Assembly (NCBI GenBank): GCA_964630615.1
Contig: CAZVVG010000005.1
Span: 1 to 32,451, forward strand
DNA length: 32,451 nt
Origin: CAZVVG01 sp964630615
GTDB taxonomy: Bacteria > Patescibacteriota > Minisyncoccia > Moranbacterales > UBA2206
Direction of reading: 5' to 3'
Positions 15,792 to 23,814 of this stretch are shown here, piece after piece. The notes beneath the pieces were generated by a model that worked only from the letters and a program-made list of their open reading frames with translations, was not told the DNA's origin and did not search any database. Every line of letters starts with the position of its first letter. The first letter of the stretch is position 1. Made by a program: the position numbers and the translations under genes.

Positions 15792-18098
15792 TTATAAGTT
15801 GTTTAAATAGGAATCCTTGTGAATTATGTTTTCAATGGATTTAGCATTTGTTCCACCAGTATGACTTCCGCTTCCTATGTGATCATTTAAATCCCTTCTG
15901 ACGCTGTTGTCTTCCATATTTCTTATTATGTCTTTATATTGTCCAGCATTTATATTTTCCGCGATATCATTTTTCCAGTCTGTAACCGTCTTTGCTTTCA
16001 TTCTCTTGGCAGTTTCTTTGTCTAGGCGAGAAAAAATTTCTTGTCTTGCTCCGAAATTACCCGCAATAGAACTATGTAAAACTCCGGTTTGAGCAAAATT
16101 AGCCATATGAACATTTCTTGCTATTGTTTTTTGTTCTTCGGTTAATCCTGGATTACCAAGATTAAATTCTGTATTTCCAGCAATATTGCCCAGGGAAGTT
16201 GTGATAGCTGCTTGGTATGCGGAACCTTTCTTTCTAGCCTCTTCAAGATCTTTGTTAGAGATAGCTTGATTTTTAAAAGCAATTCTCATAAAAGCATCGT
16301 TTCCAAGTGAATGGTAATTAATTTTTTTAGCATCAAACTGATTGCTATTAACAAAATCAGTCAGAGCCTGTTCTCTATCGCTAATTACTTTGCCTGGTTG
16401 AACAACGTTCGAAAGGTGGTTGAAAGCAGCAACAGGGTCATAGGTCTTAATTTTATTGGCCAACTGAGTGAATACTTGGCTTGTTGTTCCGAAAACAGTT
16501 CCCATTTTTTGGAGCTGTTTTTCAGTGGCTTGACCTTTATTAGCCAATTCTTGAATAGCGGCGGCCCTTTCAAATCTATTACCTTTTTCAGCGATATTTC
16601 CTAATTCCGTTGTAGACATATTTTCCATGTCCCTTCTTTTCTTTTCCTGTTCAACCTTGTTGGCTAAATCTCTTTGATATCTATTGGCTGCATCCCTGCC
16701 TGCTCTGCCTGGAGCTATACCACGCCATTGATCTTGTTTGCTACCAGCCCAAGTTCCCAATCTATTACGCCAGGAATCAGCCGCTGCCTGTCCCCTTCTG
16801 GTTTTATAGGCCTGGTATGTTCCTCTTACAAAATTTGCACCGGAAAAAGTCATGCCAAACCAGCTCATTGCCTTTCGCGCCCTATTCGTAACCGCTCCCG
16901 CGCCAATGATGCTTAGGCTTTGGGATACGCCGATCATAACCCACAGTAAAACAATGGGAACGGCAATGAAAGCCACGCTTCCAAGAACCGTCCGGGTGGC
17001 TATAGTTCCTTGGGATTGAGCGGCGCCTCCCGCCGCATTATAAAGATCTTTTCCTACCCCGGTCATAAGCTTAACGCTTAAAATAACACCGAAAATTAAA
17101 ATGGGACCGAAAAAAGCGTTTTTAAAAAGAGCGTCCCACCATTTGCTGGCTTGAGAGGAAAGGAAAGGAACCAGGGATCCCACAAAAGCTGCTGGGGAAA
17201 GAACCAATAAAATAGCCAAAGTAATCAACCTGGAAAGTAACAAGACTCCAACCGCTAAAAGAGTGATGGCCAGCATAAAAATCTCAATTGTGGCGGCTAA
17301 AAGCGTGGTATTATCCTTGAAGTTTGTGGAGGTAACCAGATCTCCCAAGGCTCCCCCTGTTGAAGCCAAATTGACCAGGGTTGATTCCACGCTGGCTCTT
17401 GAAAACAAGTCGCTTTTTATGATGCTGTACATCAGAATATTGGCAAAGTCTATAATGAAACGGGTAATTGGCCAGCTGAAATTAACCAGAAGAGCCATTA
17501 AGACTATTTTCCAAAGCATCTTTTTCAGGTTATAGGCGGCCACCTGAAAAATGGTGCAAAAGGCGGAAAAAAGAAGAGCCATAATGAAAACCATATTCAG
17601 AATATCCCGGACATAAGTCCAGGATTCATAAAGGGCAACATTTTGCATTCCTCCCGTTCCAAAGATTGTGTCGATATTTTTCGTGTCTATTATCCAGACA
17701 AAAACTGTTCCGGCCAGCGATAAAATAAAACAGGCAAGCTTGAAAAGCGGTAAAACCAAGCACCTTACAGGATCGGTTAAAAAGTGACAACTTTCGTTGC
17801 TTCTATTGGCCTCTGCCGTTTCTGAAGTTGTAAAAGCGGCTGCATTGGCCGCTCTCTCTTCTGGAGCGGGTTCTTTACCTTGAGGCGCAGCCATTTCTAC
17901 ATTTTCCTTTTGTTCTCGTGCATTGGGCGCTTGACCTGCAGGAGCAATAATATCTCCAGCATTATCGTCAGCATAAATCGGAGCAATTTTTAATAAAAAG
18001 AAAAACAAAATTAAAAATACCAAAACTAAAAATCGTCCAGAAGTTTTTCGGAAAAAATAATTAGCCCTGAAGGTGTTTTTTTCTTGAAAAAAATTCAA
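15792..18098 (-). CDS. VirB6/TrbL-like polytopic channel protein
   Basis: A 768-residue protein with a signal-like helix (22-41), an exported Ala/Glu-rich segment (42-110), then six to seven membrane helices between about 112 and 400. Among them are FKLACFILSLAGTVFVWIID, LLAVGVLLLSRLITLAILLVLSPAAFVGSLVPF and SVAFIAVPIVLLWVMIGVSQSL. The LSPAAF...W-WDALFKNAFFGPILIF arrangement is typical of TrbL/VirB6 proteins, which form the inner-membrane translocation channel. A 360-residue cytoplasmic tail follows (about 405-768), with RRGQAAADSWRNRLGTWAG, coiled-coil-like KVEQEKKRRDMENMSTTELGNIAEKGNRFERAAAIQELANKG, and repeated helical units. Such long C-terminal extensions occur in other VirB6 proteins. 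It is the third gene of the operon. Confidence 0.85.
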   Translation of the reverse strand: MNFFQEKNTFRANYFFRKTSGRFLVLVFLILFFFLLKIAPIYADDNAGDIIAPAGQAPNAREQKENVEMAAPQGKEPAPEERAANAAAFTTSETAEANRSNESCHFLTDPVRCLVLPLFKLACFILSLAGTVFVWIIDTKNIDTIFGTGGMQNVALYESWTYVRDILNMVFIMALLFSAFCTIFQVAAYNLKKMLWKIVLMALLVNFSWPITRFIIDFANILMYSIIKSDLFSRASVESTLVNLASTGGALGDLVTSTNFKDNTTLLAATIEIFMLAITLLAVGVLLLSRLITLAILLVLSPAAFVGSLVPFLSSQASKWWDALFKNAFFGPILIFGVILSVKLMTGVGKDLYNAAGGAAQSQGTIATRTVLGSVAFIAVPIVLLWVMIGVSQSLSIIGAGAVTNRARKAMSWFGMTFSGANFVRGTYQAYKTRRGQAAADSWRNRLGTWAGSKQDQWRGIAPGRAGRDAANRYQRDLANKVEQEKKRRDMENMSTTELGNIAEKGNRFERAAAIQELANKGQATEKQLQKMGTVFGTTSQVFTQLANKIKTYDPVAAFNHLSNVVQPGKVISDREQALTDFVNSNQFDAKKINYHSLGNDAFMRIAFKNQAISNKDLEEARKKGSAYQAAITTSLGNIAGNTEFNLGNPGLTEEQKTIARNVHMANFAQTGVLHSSIAGNFGARQEIFSRLDKETAKRMKAKTVTDWKNDIAENINAGQYKDIIRNMEDNSVRRDLNDHIGSGSHTGGTNAKSIENIIHKDSYLNNL

Positions 18099-18145
18099 TT
18101 TTTTATTTTATTTTTAGTTACTCGGAAATCAGAATTGTTTTTTGA

Positions 18146-19240
18146 CTAAAGGCTAGTCGGTTTACTGGAATTTCCATACAGCGCTCCTGGTCCGTAATTG
18201 TGAATCTGATTTTGAGTCTGCGAGTTAGCCTTAGAAGAAACATTAGAAACCCCTCTTTGTACTTGAGCCTGAATGTTACCAATCCCATTTTGGATTGCGT
18301 TCATGGCCATATTCATCACTGAAGAGACAATAACTTCAGCCACGCCGTTGGCGCTGGCGATTACTTTGTTGCCCAAGTCCTCTGCGTTAGCCACTAGCTC
18401 CTTGGCTAAAATTCCAGGGTAGGTAGTGTTACCATCCTGCTCAGTACCTGTAAAGCCTTGATAAGCCATGGCTCTCGTTGAGTATATTTTTTCTAACTGT
18501 TCTCTTTTTTCTTCGTAAGCGTATTCAATGCAATTTGCGTAGGACCAAGGATTATTCACTCCCGTCATAAACAGGCTGAATTTTTTGAAAGTTCCATCCT
18601 CAAACATATTTTCCGGATTACCGGTATAGGTAATGACACATTTATTAGGGCTTGTTTTTTCACTTGCGATATCCTTGGCAATCTGTTGTAGTTCCGCGGA
18701 ATAGCTTCCTGATCCACCAAGGCTATTCGCGCTGGAAGAAGAATAGGTTTGGGCTTGAGCGGATTCAATAAATTGCGGACTCTGAAAATATTGAGCCAAG
18801 CCTTCTTTGCCTACGCCTTCAAAATTTTTTGCCATTCCATATGAGGACCAAGCCGCTTGAGTGTAAAAATAAGTTCCCATCATTTGAGTGGATCGGGTTG
18901 ACAGTTCGTCAATATAAGCAGCGGCCTCTTCAATTGGGTTAGTAATCAAAGCTGTTTGCCAATTAACGATAAACATGGCTCCGCCTCCATTTTGACCACC
19001 GATAATTCCGTAGACATTCTGGGTAATTACTTTGACGGCTGCCTGTTTGGCCGCGCCGGTGATGATGTAATTCAATTGTCTGAGCATTTCGTCCATAGGG
19101 GGAAGAATAAACTTGGGTATCACGGTATCAATCCAGGCCGATGCTTCTTTGGATGAAACTGGCGAGAAAAATAACCCCAGGGCGAAAAGCAAAACCCAAA
19201 TGGCTTTTTTTCCGAAATTGTTTTGATGGGTTTTTTTCAT
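18146..19240 (-). CDS. Secreted helical protein of the secretion operon (VirB5-like position)
   Basis: A 364-residue protein with a clear signal peptide (1-35, KKTHQNNFGKKAIWVLLFALGLFF..., cut after ASA). The mature part is mostly helical: FILPPMDEMLRQLNYIITGAAKQAAVKVITQNVYGIIGG, NPIEEAAAYIDELSTRSTQMMGTYFYTQAAW, and EYAYEEKREQLEKIYSTRAMAYQGF. A Ser/Gln/Asn-rich C-terminus and one Cys pair (KCVITY / NCIEYAY) are also present. The position just before VirB6 and the helical secreted character fit the minor pilin VirB5/TrbJ, but I see no signature that proves it. It starts 2 nt after the TSP3 protein gene ends. Function remains uncertain. Confidence 0.65.
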   Translation of the reverse strand: MKKTHQNNFGKKAIWVLLFALGLFFSPVSSKEASAWIDTVIPKFILPPMDEMLRQLNYIITGAAKQAAVKVITQNVYGIIGGQNGGGAMFIVNWQTALITNPIEEAAAYIDELSTRSTQMMGTYFYTQAAWSSYGMAKNFEGVGKEGLAQYFQSPQFIESAQAQTYSSSSANSLGGSGSYSAELQQIAKDIASEKTSPNKCVITYTGNPENMFEDGTFKKFSLFMTGVNNPWSYANCIEYAYEEKREQLEKIYSTRAMAYQGFTGTEQDGNTTYPGILAKELVANAEDLGNKVIASANGVAEVIVSSVMNMAMNAIQNGIGNIQAQVQRGVSNVSSKANSQTQNQIHNYGPGALYGNSSKPTSL

Positions 19241-19242
19241 AC

Positions 19243-20301
19243 TTAATTTTTTTCTTTAGCGGTTTTCTCTTCTAGGGCCTCCTTTATATCTTGAGGGATT
19301 TCAATACTCAAATTTTCTAATTTCTTTTGCAGCGTCTCATCGTAGTCAAGATCGTATGCATTGAATTTTTCTTCAATTTCTCCGGTGAAGGATTCCAAGT
19401 CGGTAATTAAGCCGGATAAATAAGAAAGATTAGCGATGTCGGCAATCGGATCTTCGCTTTGAGGATCTAAAAACTTTTCGGCCTCTCTAGAGTATTGAAT
19501 ATATTGGATAATTTTTATATGGGTGTCGGACAGCTCTTCCGGCACTTCCATTTCTAAAAGTTGTTTTTGAATTTTTTCCATACTGGCGTTAAGCTTTTCC
19601 AGAGAAGAAGTACTGCGCAGTGAAATAGCTTCTAGAATTTTCTGAGAAAATGAACCTAGAACGGTTTCAAAACTTGCGTCAGAAGTTATTGGCTCTGGAG
19701 AATTGCTAGAAAAAACATAAACCAGCGTAACCAAATAATTAGAAAAATCTTCCTTGCGTTTTTCTGTAGCCTTTTTTTCCGAGTATTTGGAGTAATTCTG
19801 TGATTTAATTTTTAGGTCTTCTTTTTTTATTTCCGGAAGTATTATTTTGGAAGAAGTTTCAGCTGACATAATTTCTTCCGCAAGGGTCTTTGCTTCTGCC
19901 AGGGAAATTTCCTCTCCTTCCAGATTTTTTTCACTGGCTAAATCTGAGATTTTTTTTGAGACTTTTTCGGTTAGATTTTTTTCACCTGAATCAATAAAGG
20001 TCGCTTTCATTTGGGGCGTTTCTGTTTGGGGAATAATTCTGTCTCCCGGAGCTTTCTTTAAGGGATTGTAACCGGTTTTTATTTCCACACCGTCAGAATA
20101 ACCGTCCTGGTCCGTGTCCTTATTTTTAAGGTCGGTTCCCAGCGCTTTTTCTTCTTCATCCGAAAGACCATCCTGGTCTGAATCCAAAAAAATATTATTT
20201 TTGTTGTCAGAATTGTTCTCTGCGGAAACAAAAAGCGCCAGGCTAAAAATTATCAAGCCAAATAAAACCAGAAGAGAAATTTTTATATTCTTTACATTCA
20301 T
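19243..20301 (-). CDS. Secreted protein with two TSP3-type calcium loops; first gene of operon
   Basis: A 352-residue protein. A signal peptide (1-27, ending VSA before ENN) is followed by two thrombospondin type-3/EF-hand-like calcium loops: DSDQDGLSDEEE (40-51) and DTDQDGYSDGVE (62-73). The Asp residues at loop positions 1, 3, 5 and 9 and the Glu at 12 are all present. The remaining 270 residues are charged and helical, with coiled-coil-like segments such as EKLNASMEKIQKQLLEMEVPEELSDTHIKIIQYIQYSREAEKFLD and EEKFNAYDLDYDETLQKKLENL. It would be an exported, calcium-stabilised rod. It begins only a few bases after its predicted transcription start. As the promoter-proximal gene it probably makes an abundant outer component; the partner is unknown. 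Confidence 0.78.
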   Translation of the reverse strand: MNVKNIKISLLVLFGLIIFSLALFVSAENNSDNKNNIFLDSDQDGLSDEEEKALGTDLKNKDTDQDGYSDGVEIKTGYNPLKKAPGDRIIPQTETPQMKATFIDSGEKNLTEKVSKKISDLASEKNLEGEEISLAEAKTLAEEIMSAETSSKIILPEIKKEDLKIKSQNYSKYSEKKATEKRKEDFSNYLVTLVYVFSSNSPEPITSDASFETVLGSFSQKILEAISLRSTSSLEKLNASMEKIQKQLLEMEVPEELSDTHIKIIQYIQYSREAEKFLDPQSEDPIADIANLSYLSGLITDLESFTGEIEEKFNAYDLDYDETLQKKLENLSIEIPQDIKEALEEKTAKEKN

Positions 20302-20313
20302 TTATTTGACAAA

Positions 20314-20331
20314 ATTATAGCACAAAAAAGA
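20314..20331 (-). promoter_or_regulatory. Extended -10 promoter of the secretion operon, near-leaderless
   Basis: On the minus strand TGC-TATAAT (TATAAT at 20319-20314) forms an extended -10; upstream is only a T-rich stretch without a good -35. The expected start of transcription is near 20307, six bases before the ATG at 20301, so the first gene is probably translated from an almost leaderless message. It is the only strong promoter seen upstream of the 14-gene minus-strand run. Confidence 0.6.
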
Positions 20332-20352
20332 AAAAAACAAAACAGGAAAAAA

Positions 20353-20477
20353 GAAAATCCAGCGGGCTTCACTGGTTGCCTTAAGTTCTTGATGTTGTTA
20401 GACTTAAAATATGGTGGAAACAAAAAAAATTGAGGAAAATTTATTTTCGGGGAAAATCCGCCCGCTTCACTGGTTGC
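20353..20477. repeat. Imperfect short direct repeat at the prenyltransferase start
   Basis: A 27-base stretch at 20353-20379 recurs at 20452-20477 with three or so differences (shared core GCTTCACTGGTTGC after GAAAATCC). The second copy encodes the residues around KIRPLHWLL, the first lies upstream of the ATG. It may be a remnant of a local duplication that displaced the original start. Confidence 0.6.
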
Positions 20478-22027
20478 TAGTTTTTTTGGGTATTGTTTCC
20501 CTGAGACTCTTTTTAGATAATTTGGTAGCCCATTCAGCCTCCATCTCATTTAAATTGGAAATGGATTTACACAATTTCTTATTTTTTGGCCTCCTTTTCA
20601 TGCTCATTTGGTTATTTTTAAGCCTTATTCTCGGTCTCAGGCCTAGCCGTTTGTCTTTTTTGATGATTTGGGCTTGTTTGCTTATAGATTTGCCGCCAAT
20701 TTTGGATTTGATAAAAACTGGAGGCTCGGTTTACATCGGGCCCTATATTTACGCCAGTTTAAAGGAGCTTAAAGTTGAATATCTGACGGTTTTTGGAAAT
20801 TTGCCCACCGGAATGCTTTATTTTGGAACAAAAATAACTTTTCTTATGGCTTCCCTAGGAATTTTCTTCCTAGTCTGGCTGAAAACCAAAAATTGGATAA
20901 AGGGATTTCTGGGCTTATTGGGAGCTTATTCTCTCTTCTTTTTTATGGCGAGCTTTCCTTCTTGGCTGACTTTTGCCAATTATTTTTTTAAGGGATCGGA
21001 AAAGATAAGCCAAATCGGTTCAGTCCAGATTTTTCAATTTATGTCTCAAGTTGAAGTTTTTTCTCTGGCAGTAGCCAATTTTGAGTATGGCCACATATAT
21101 AATCTCAGCCTGATTTATTTCCCCCTTATCTTAATCCTCTCAATTATTCTCTTTCTTCTTTCTGAGAGTGAAAGGTTACTTGCGGTCTTAAGGAATATTC
21201 GCCTGCCTCAGTGTTTTTATCATTTAGGCTTGCTTTTTGTCGGTATGGGCTTGGGTTACTTGGCTTATCCGGAAAATTTAACCTTTAATCTGTTTTCCTT
21301 TTTTGCCGTGCTTAGTCTTTGTGGCGCCGTTTTATTGGCCTGGAAAGCTTCTGTTGTGGTTAATGATATATACGATCAGGCGATTGATAAAGTTTCTAAT
21401 CCTAGCCGACCCTTGCCAAATAAAATTTTTGAGATAAAAGATTACGCCGAATTTGGCATTATTTGCTTTATTCTTTCCCTAATCGGAGGATTGGTTATTG
21501 GCGCTAAGTTTGCCTTTTTGCTTTTGATTTATCAAATCTTAGCTTTTTTTTATTCCGCTCCTCCCTTTCGCTTGAAAAGAATTCCCTTTTTGGCTACTTT
21601 AGTCAGCTCTTGGGCCTCACTGACAATTGTTTTTTTGGGTTTTTTTCTTTTTTCCGGAGAAAATAATCTGGAAGGCCTTTCCTGGAGGATAATTTTTCTC
21701 TTGATGCTGGTGCTTATTTTCAGTCTGCCTCTCAAAGACTTTAAAGATATTGAAGGTGACCGACGAGCTCGGGTTTGGACGATTCCGGTTATTTTTGGCG
21801 AGGAAATGGGCAGAATCATCATCGGTGGCGGGATTTTCCTTTCTTTTGTGGCCAGCGTTTTCTTCTTGAACGAAAGAAAACTTTTCTTCTGGGCGATTAT
21901 TTTTGGGGCCCTTTCTTTTTTAATTGTGGTGAGTGAAAAAATAAAAGCCCGCCGATTGATTTGGTGGGTCTTTCCCTGCGTTTTTATTTATGGCTTAATC
22001 TTGGTTAAAATCTCCCTTCTTAGCTAA
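20411..22027 (+). CDS. UbiA-family prenyltransferase with extra N-terminal membrane domain
   Basis: A 538-residue membrane protein in two halves. Residues 280-538 are a UbiA-type prenyltransferase. Motif I is NDIYDQAIDK (N318, D319, D322, D326) and motif II is DFKDIEGD (D443, D446, D450), the Asp-rich sites that bind Mg-diphosphate; YSAPPFRLKR lies between them. The family attaches an isoprenoid chain to an aromatic or polar acceptor (quinones, haem O, chlorophyll, archaeal-type lipids, arabinose phosphate). Residues 1-270 are about seven further membrane helices not part of the usual 280-300-residue enzyme. I do not recognise that part. It stands alone on the plus strand, diverging from the secretion operon, and its last 8 bases overlap the end of rsmA. 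Substrate unknown. Confidence 0.85.
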   Translation: MVETKKIEENLFSGKIRPLHWLLVFLGIVSLRLFLDNLVAHSASISFKLEMDLHNFLFFGLLFMLIWLFLSLILGLRPSRLSFLMIWACLLIDLPPILDLIKTGGSVYIGPYIYASLKELKVEYLTVFGNLPTGMLYFGTKITFLMASLGIFFLVWLKTKNWIKGFLGLLGAYSLFFFMASFPSWLTFANYFFKGSEKISQIGSVQIFQFMSQVEVFSLAVANFEYGHIYNLSLIYFPLILILSIILFLLSESERLLAVLRNIRLPQCFYHLGLLFVGMGLGYLAYPENLTFNLFSFFAVLSLCGAVLLAWKASVVVNDIYDQAIDKVSNPSRPLPNKIFEIKDYAEFGIICFILSLIGGLVIGAKFAFLLLIYQILAFFYSAPPFRLKRIPFLATLVSSWASLTIVFLGFFLFSGENNLEGLSWRIIFLLMLVLIFSLPLKDFKDIEGDRRARVWTIPVIFGEEMGRIIIGGGIFLSFVASVFFLNERKLFFWAIIFGALSFLIVVSEKIKARRLIWWVFPCVFIYGLILVKISLLS

Positions 22028-22832
22028 GAGGCTTTTTGGGAATTATTTTTTCCAGTTTCAGGACGAGCTTTTCCCAATCCCCAAGAGAAAGCTCCTGGGC
22101 GCGAATGAGAGGCTTTAAACCAGCCTTTTTTAGCTGTTTTTCAATCAAGTCTTTTTCAAAATGCAAACTGTTAGCTAAATTATTAAGTAGAGTTTTTCGT
22201 TTGGCCGAAAATCCGGCCCGAACCACACGAAAAAATTTTTTCGCCTCTTCAGGTTTCGGATGGTTTTTTTTAGGAGTTATTTTTATGATGGCACTTTCCA
22301 CTTCTGGTTGAGGGTAAAAAGCTTCTCGGCTGACGTTAAAAAGCTTTTCGACTCGGGAATAATATTGGACAGAAACGGAAAGGAGGCTCATTTCTCCCTT
22401 TTTAGCGACAATTCTTTCAGCTACTTCTTTTTGCACCATGAAAATCAGGTTCTTGGGCTGAATCTTAGCTTCTAGGAATAAGCGGATAATTGAAGAAGTT
22501 ATGTAATAAGGAATATTGGCAACTACTTTATATTTTTCGGGTTCTAGATTATACTTTTTTGCCAATTCTTCCAGGTGGATTTTTAAAATATCCGCGTTAA
22601 TTATTTTTATTTTTGAATTATTTTCAAATATTTTTGCGATTTTTTTGACTAAAAATCCGTCAATTTCAACCGCCACGACCCGCTTGGCAAGCTTGGATAG
22701 CGCCTGAGTCAAGACTCCGTCTCCCGGTCCGATTTCCAAAACAGACTCAGACGGTTTTATCTTAGCGGCTTGCAGGATTTTTTCCAGAATCTCTCGGTCT
22801 TTAAGAAAATTTTGTCCCAACTTCGTTGGCAT
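22020..22832 (-). CDS. rsmA: 16S rRNA dimethyladenosine transferase RsmA (KsgA)
   Basis: A 270-residue S-adenosylmethionine-dependent methyltransferase that dimethylates two adjacent adenines in the 3' terminal helix of 16S rRNA during small-subunit assembly. It has the family start LGQNFLKD, the SAM motif VLEIGPGDGVLTQAL (GPGDG 35-39), AVEID, and the catalytic NIPYYITSS (N107-Y110). The C-terminal domain shows AFYPQPEVESAIIKI and AGFSAKRKTLLNNL. Length is normal. It is the last gene of a five-gene operon, 22 nt after the DUF348-G5-RlpA gene. Its 3' end overlaps by 8 nt the convergent prenyltransferase gene, so no terminator lies between them. Confidence 0.97.
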   Translation of the reverse strand: MPTKLGQNFLKDREILEKILQAAKIKPSESVLEIGPGDGVLTQALSKLAKRVVAVEIDGFLVKKIAKIFENNSKIKIINADILKIHLEELAKKYNLEPEKYKVVANIPYYITSSIIRLFLEAKIQPKNLIFMVQKEVAERIVAKKGEMSLLSVSVQYYSRVEKLFNVSREAFYPQPEVESAIIKITPKKNHPKPEEAKKFFRVVRAGFSAKRKTLLNNLANSLHFEKDLIEKQLKKAGLKPLIRAQELSLGDWEKLVLKLEKIIPKKPLS

Positions 22833-22854
22833 AGTCTGATTTCTTTAAAATCTT

Positions 22855-23808
22855 TTAGTTAAGCACTTCTTCCACTTTAACGTTTATAACTCCGGCTCCC
22901 AGAGAGGCAATTTTGGCGAAAGCGACTTTGTCTAAATCAATTATGCGATTATCCCCAAAGGGTCCGCGGTCGTTAATCTGGACAATGACCGACTTGCCGT
23001 TTCCCACGTTGGTTACTTTGGCGTAAGAGCCTAGAGGCAGCCAAGGGCTGGCCGCGAAAAGCCCCCCTTGCCAGGCATACCAGGTCCCTAGTCCCTTATG
23101 TGTCTTTCCGGTTTTAACGTAGGTGCCCTGAACGACTATTTCCTCCTGGGGTTCTTCCAGAATCTTTTTTTCCAAGACGACTCGAGAAATTTCCTTGCCG
23201 TTTCTGTAGGTTATTTTCAATTTTATCTCCCGGAGACCCTTTTTGCCTTTTTGCTGGATCTTTTTTTCCCGCCAGCTTAATTTATCATCTGTTTTCTGGA
23301 CGGTTTTAAAAGCGATTTCTTCTTTTTCCGTTTTCTCTTCCACATTGATCCGGGTCACAACGATAGTCAGATTTTCCTCAGGGAGTGCGCTTAACTCCGG
23401 ACTGGTTTTGTCTAGTCTTCCAAGCTGAACCCCATTTTCTAGGAGAGTTCCATAAATATTTCGGCTCAGGGTGGAAGCTTTAAGTTTTTTTCCGTCCACT
23501 TCAATTTTTAAATTTAGCGCTCTTCGAATTTCAACTCGGCTTCCAGGAAGCAGAACTTCTTTTTCTTCGGGGGAAATTTTATCCCCGGCTTTTAAGTAAA
23601 GATTTTTTTCTTTGAGCAAATCGGCTACTTTTCCGGTTGTGGTCTGGGTTTCAAAAATTAAACCGTTGTCGTTAATCCAGACTTTTTTGGGAGCCGAAAA
23701 ATCTCTGAGCGGATTCTCTTTTTTAGCGTCAAAAGTTTTGAGAAAAATAAATCCCAGGAGAGCCGCAAGCGAAAAGTAAAAAAATAATTTTTTAAGAAAT
23801 CTTGGCAT
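22855..23808 (-). CDS. DUF348-G5-RlpA cell-wall protein (YabE/Rpf-like)
   Basis: A 317-residue exported protein. A signal-anchor (8-24) is followed by two DUF348 ubiquitin-like modules (about 42-95 and 98-150), a G5 domain (155-225, including TYRNGKEISRVVLEKKILEEPQEEIVVQGT) and a C-terminal RlpA-type double-psi beta-barrel (238-317). The barrel contains GLGTWYAW, AASPWLPLGSYAKVTNVGNGKSV and INDRGPFGDNRIIDLDKVAF, with Asp280 and Arg281 conserved. G5 domains bind cell-wall polymers. RlpA barrels bind, and in some bacteria cleave, denuded glycan strands. The DUF348-G5 core upstream of rsmA is the same neighbourhood as yabE in Bacillus and rpfB in mycobacteria, which end in other catalytic domains. 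A role in wall remodelling during growth is likely. Confidence 0.9.
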   Translation of the reverse strand: MPRFLKKLFFYFSLAALLGFIFLKTFDAKKENPLRDFSAPKKVWINDNGLIFETQTTTGKVADLLKEKNLYLKAGDKISPEEKEVLLPGSRVEIRRALNLKIEVDGKKLKASTLSRNIYGTLLENGVQLGRLDKTSPELSALPEENLTIVVTRINVEEKTEKEEIAFKTVQKTDDKLSWREKKIQQKGKKGLREIKLKITYRNGKEISRVVLEKKILEEPQEEIVVQGTYVKTGKTHKGLGTWYAWQGGLFAASPWLPLGSYAKVTNVGNGKSVIVQINDRGPFGDNRIIDLDKVAFAKIASLGAGVINVKVEEVLN

Positions 23809-23814
23809 AGCCGC

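Noticed and set aside
22020..22027. Frameshift between prenyltransferase and rsmA ends
   Set aside because: The genes are convergent and simply overlap by 8 bases; both C-termini are normal.
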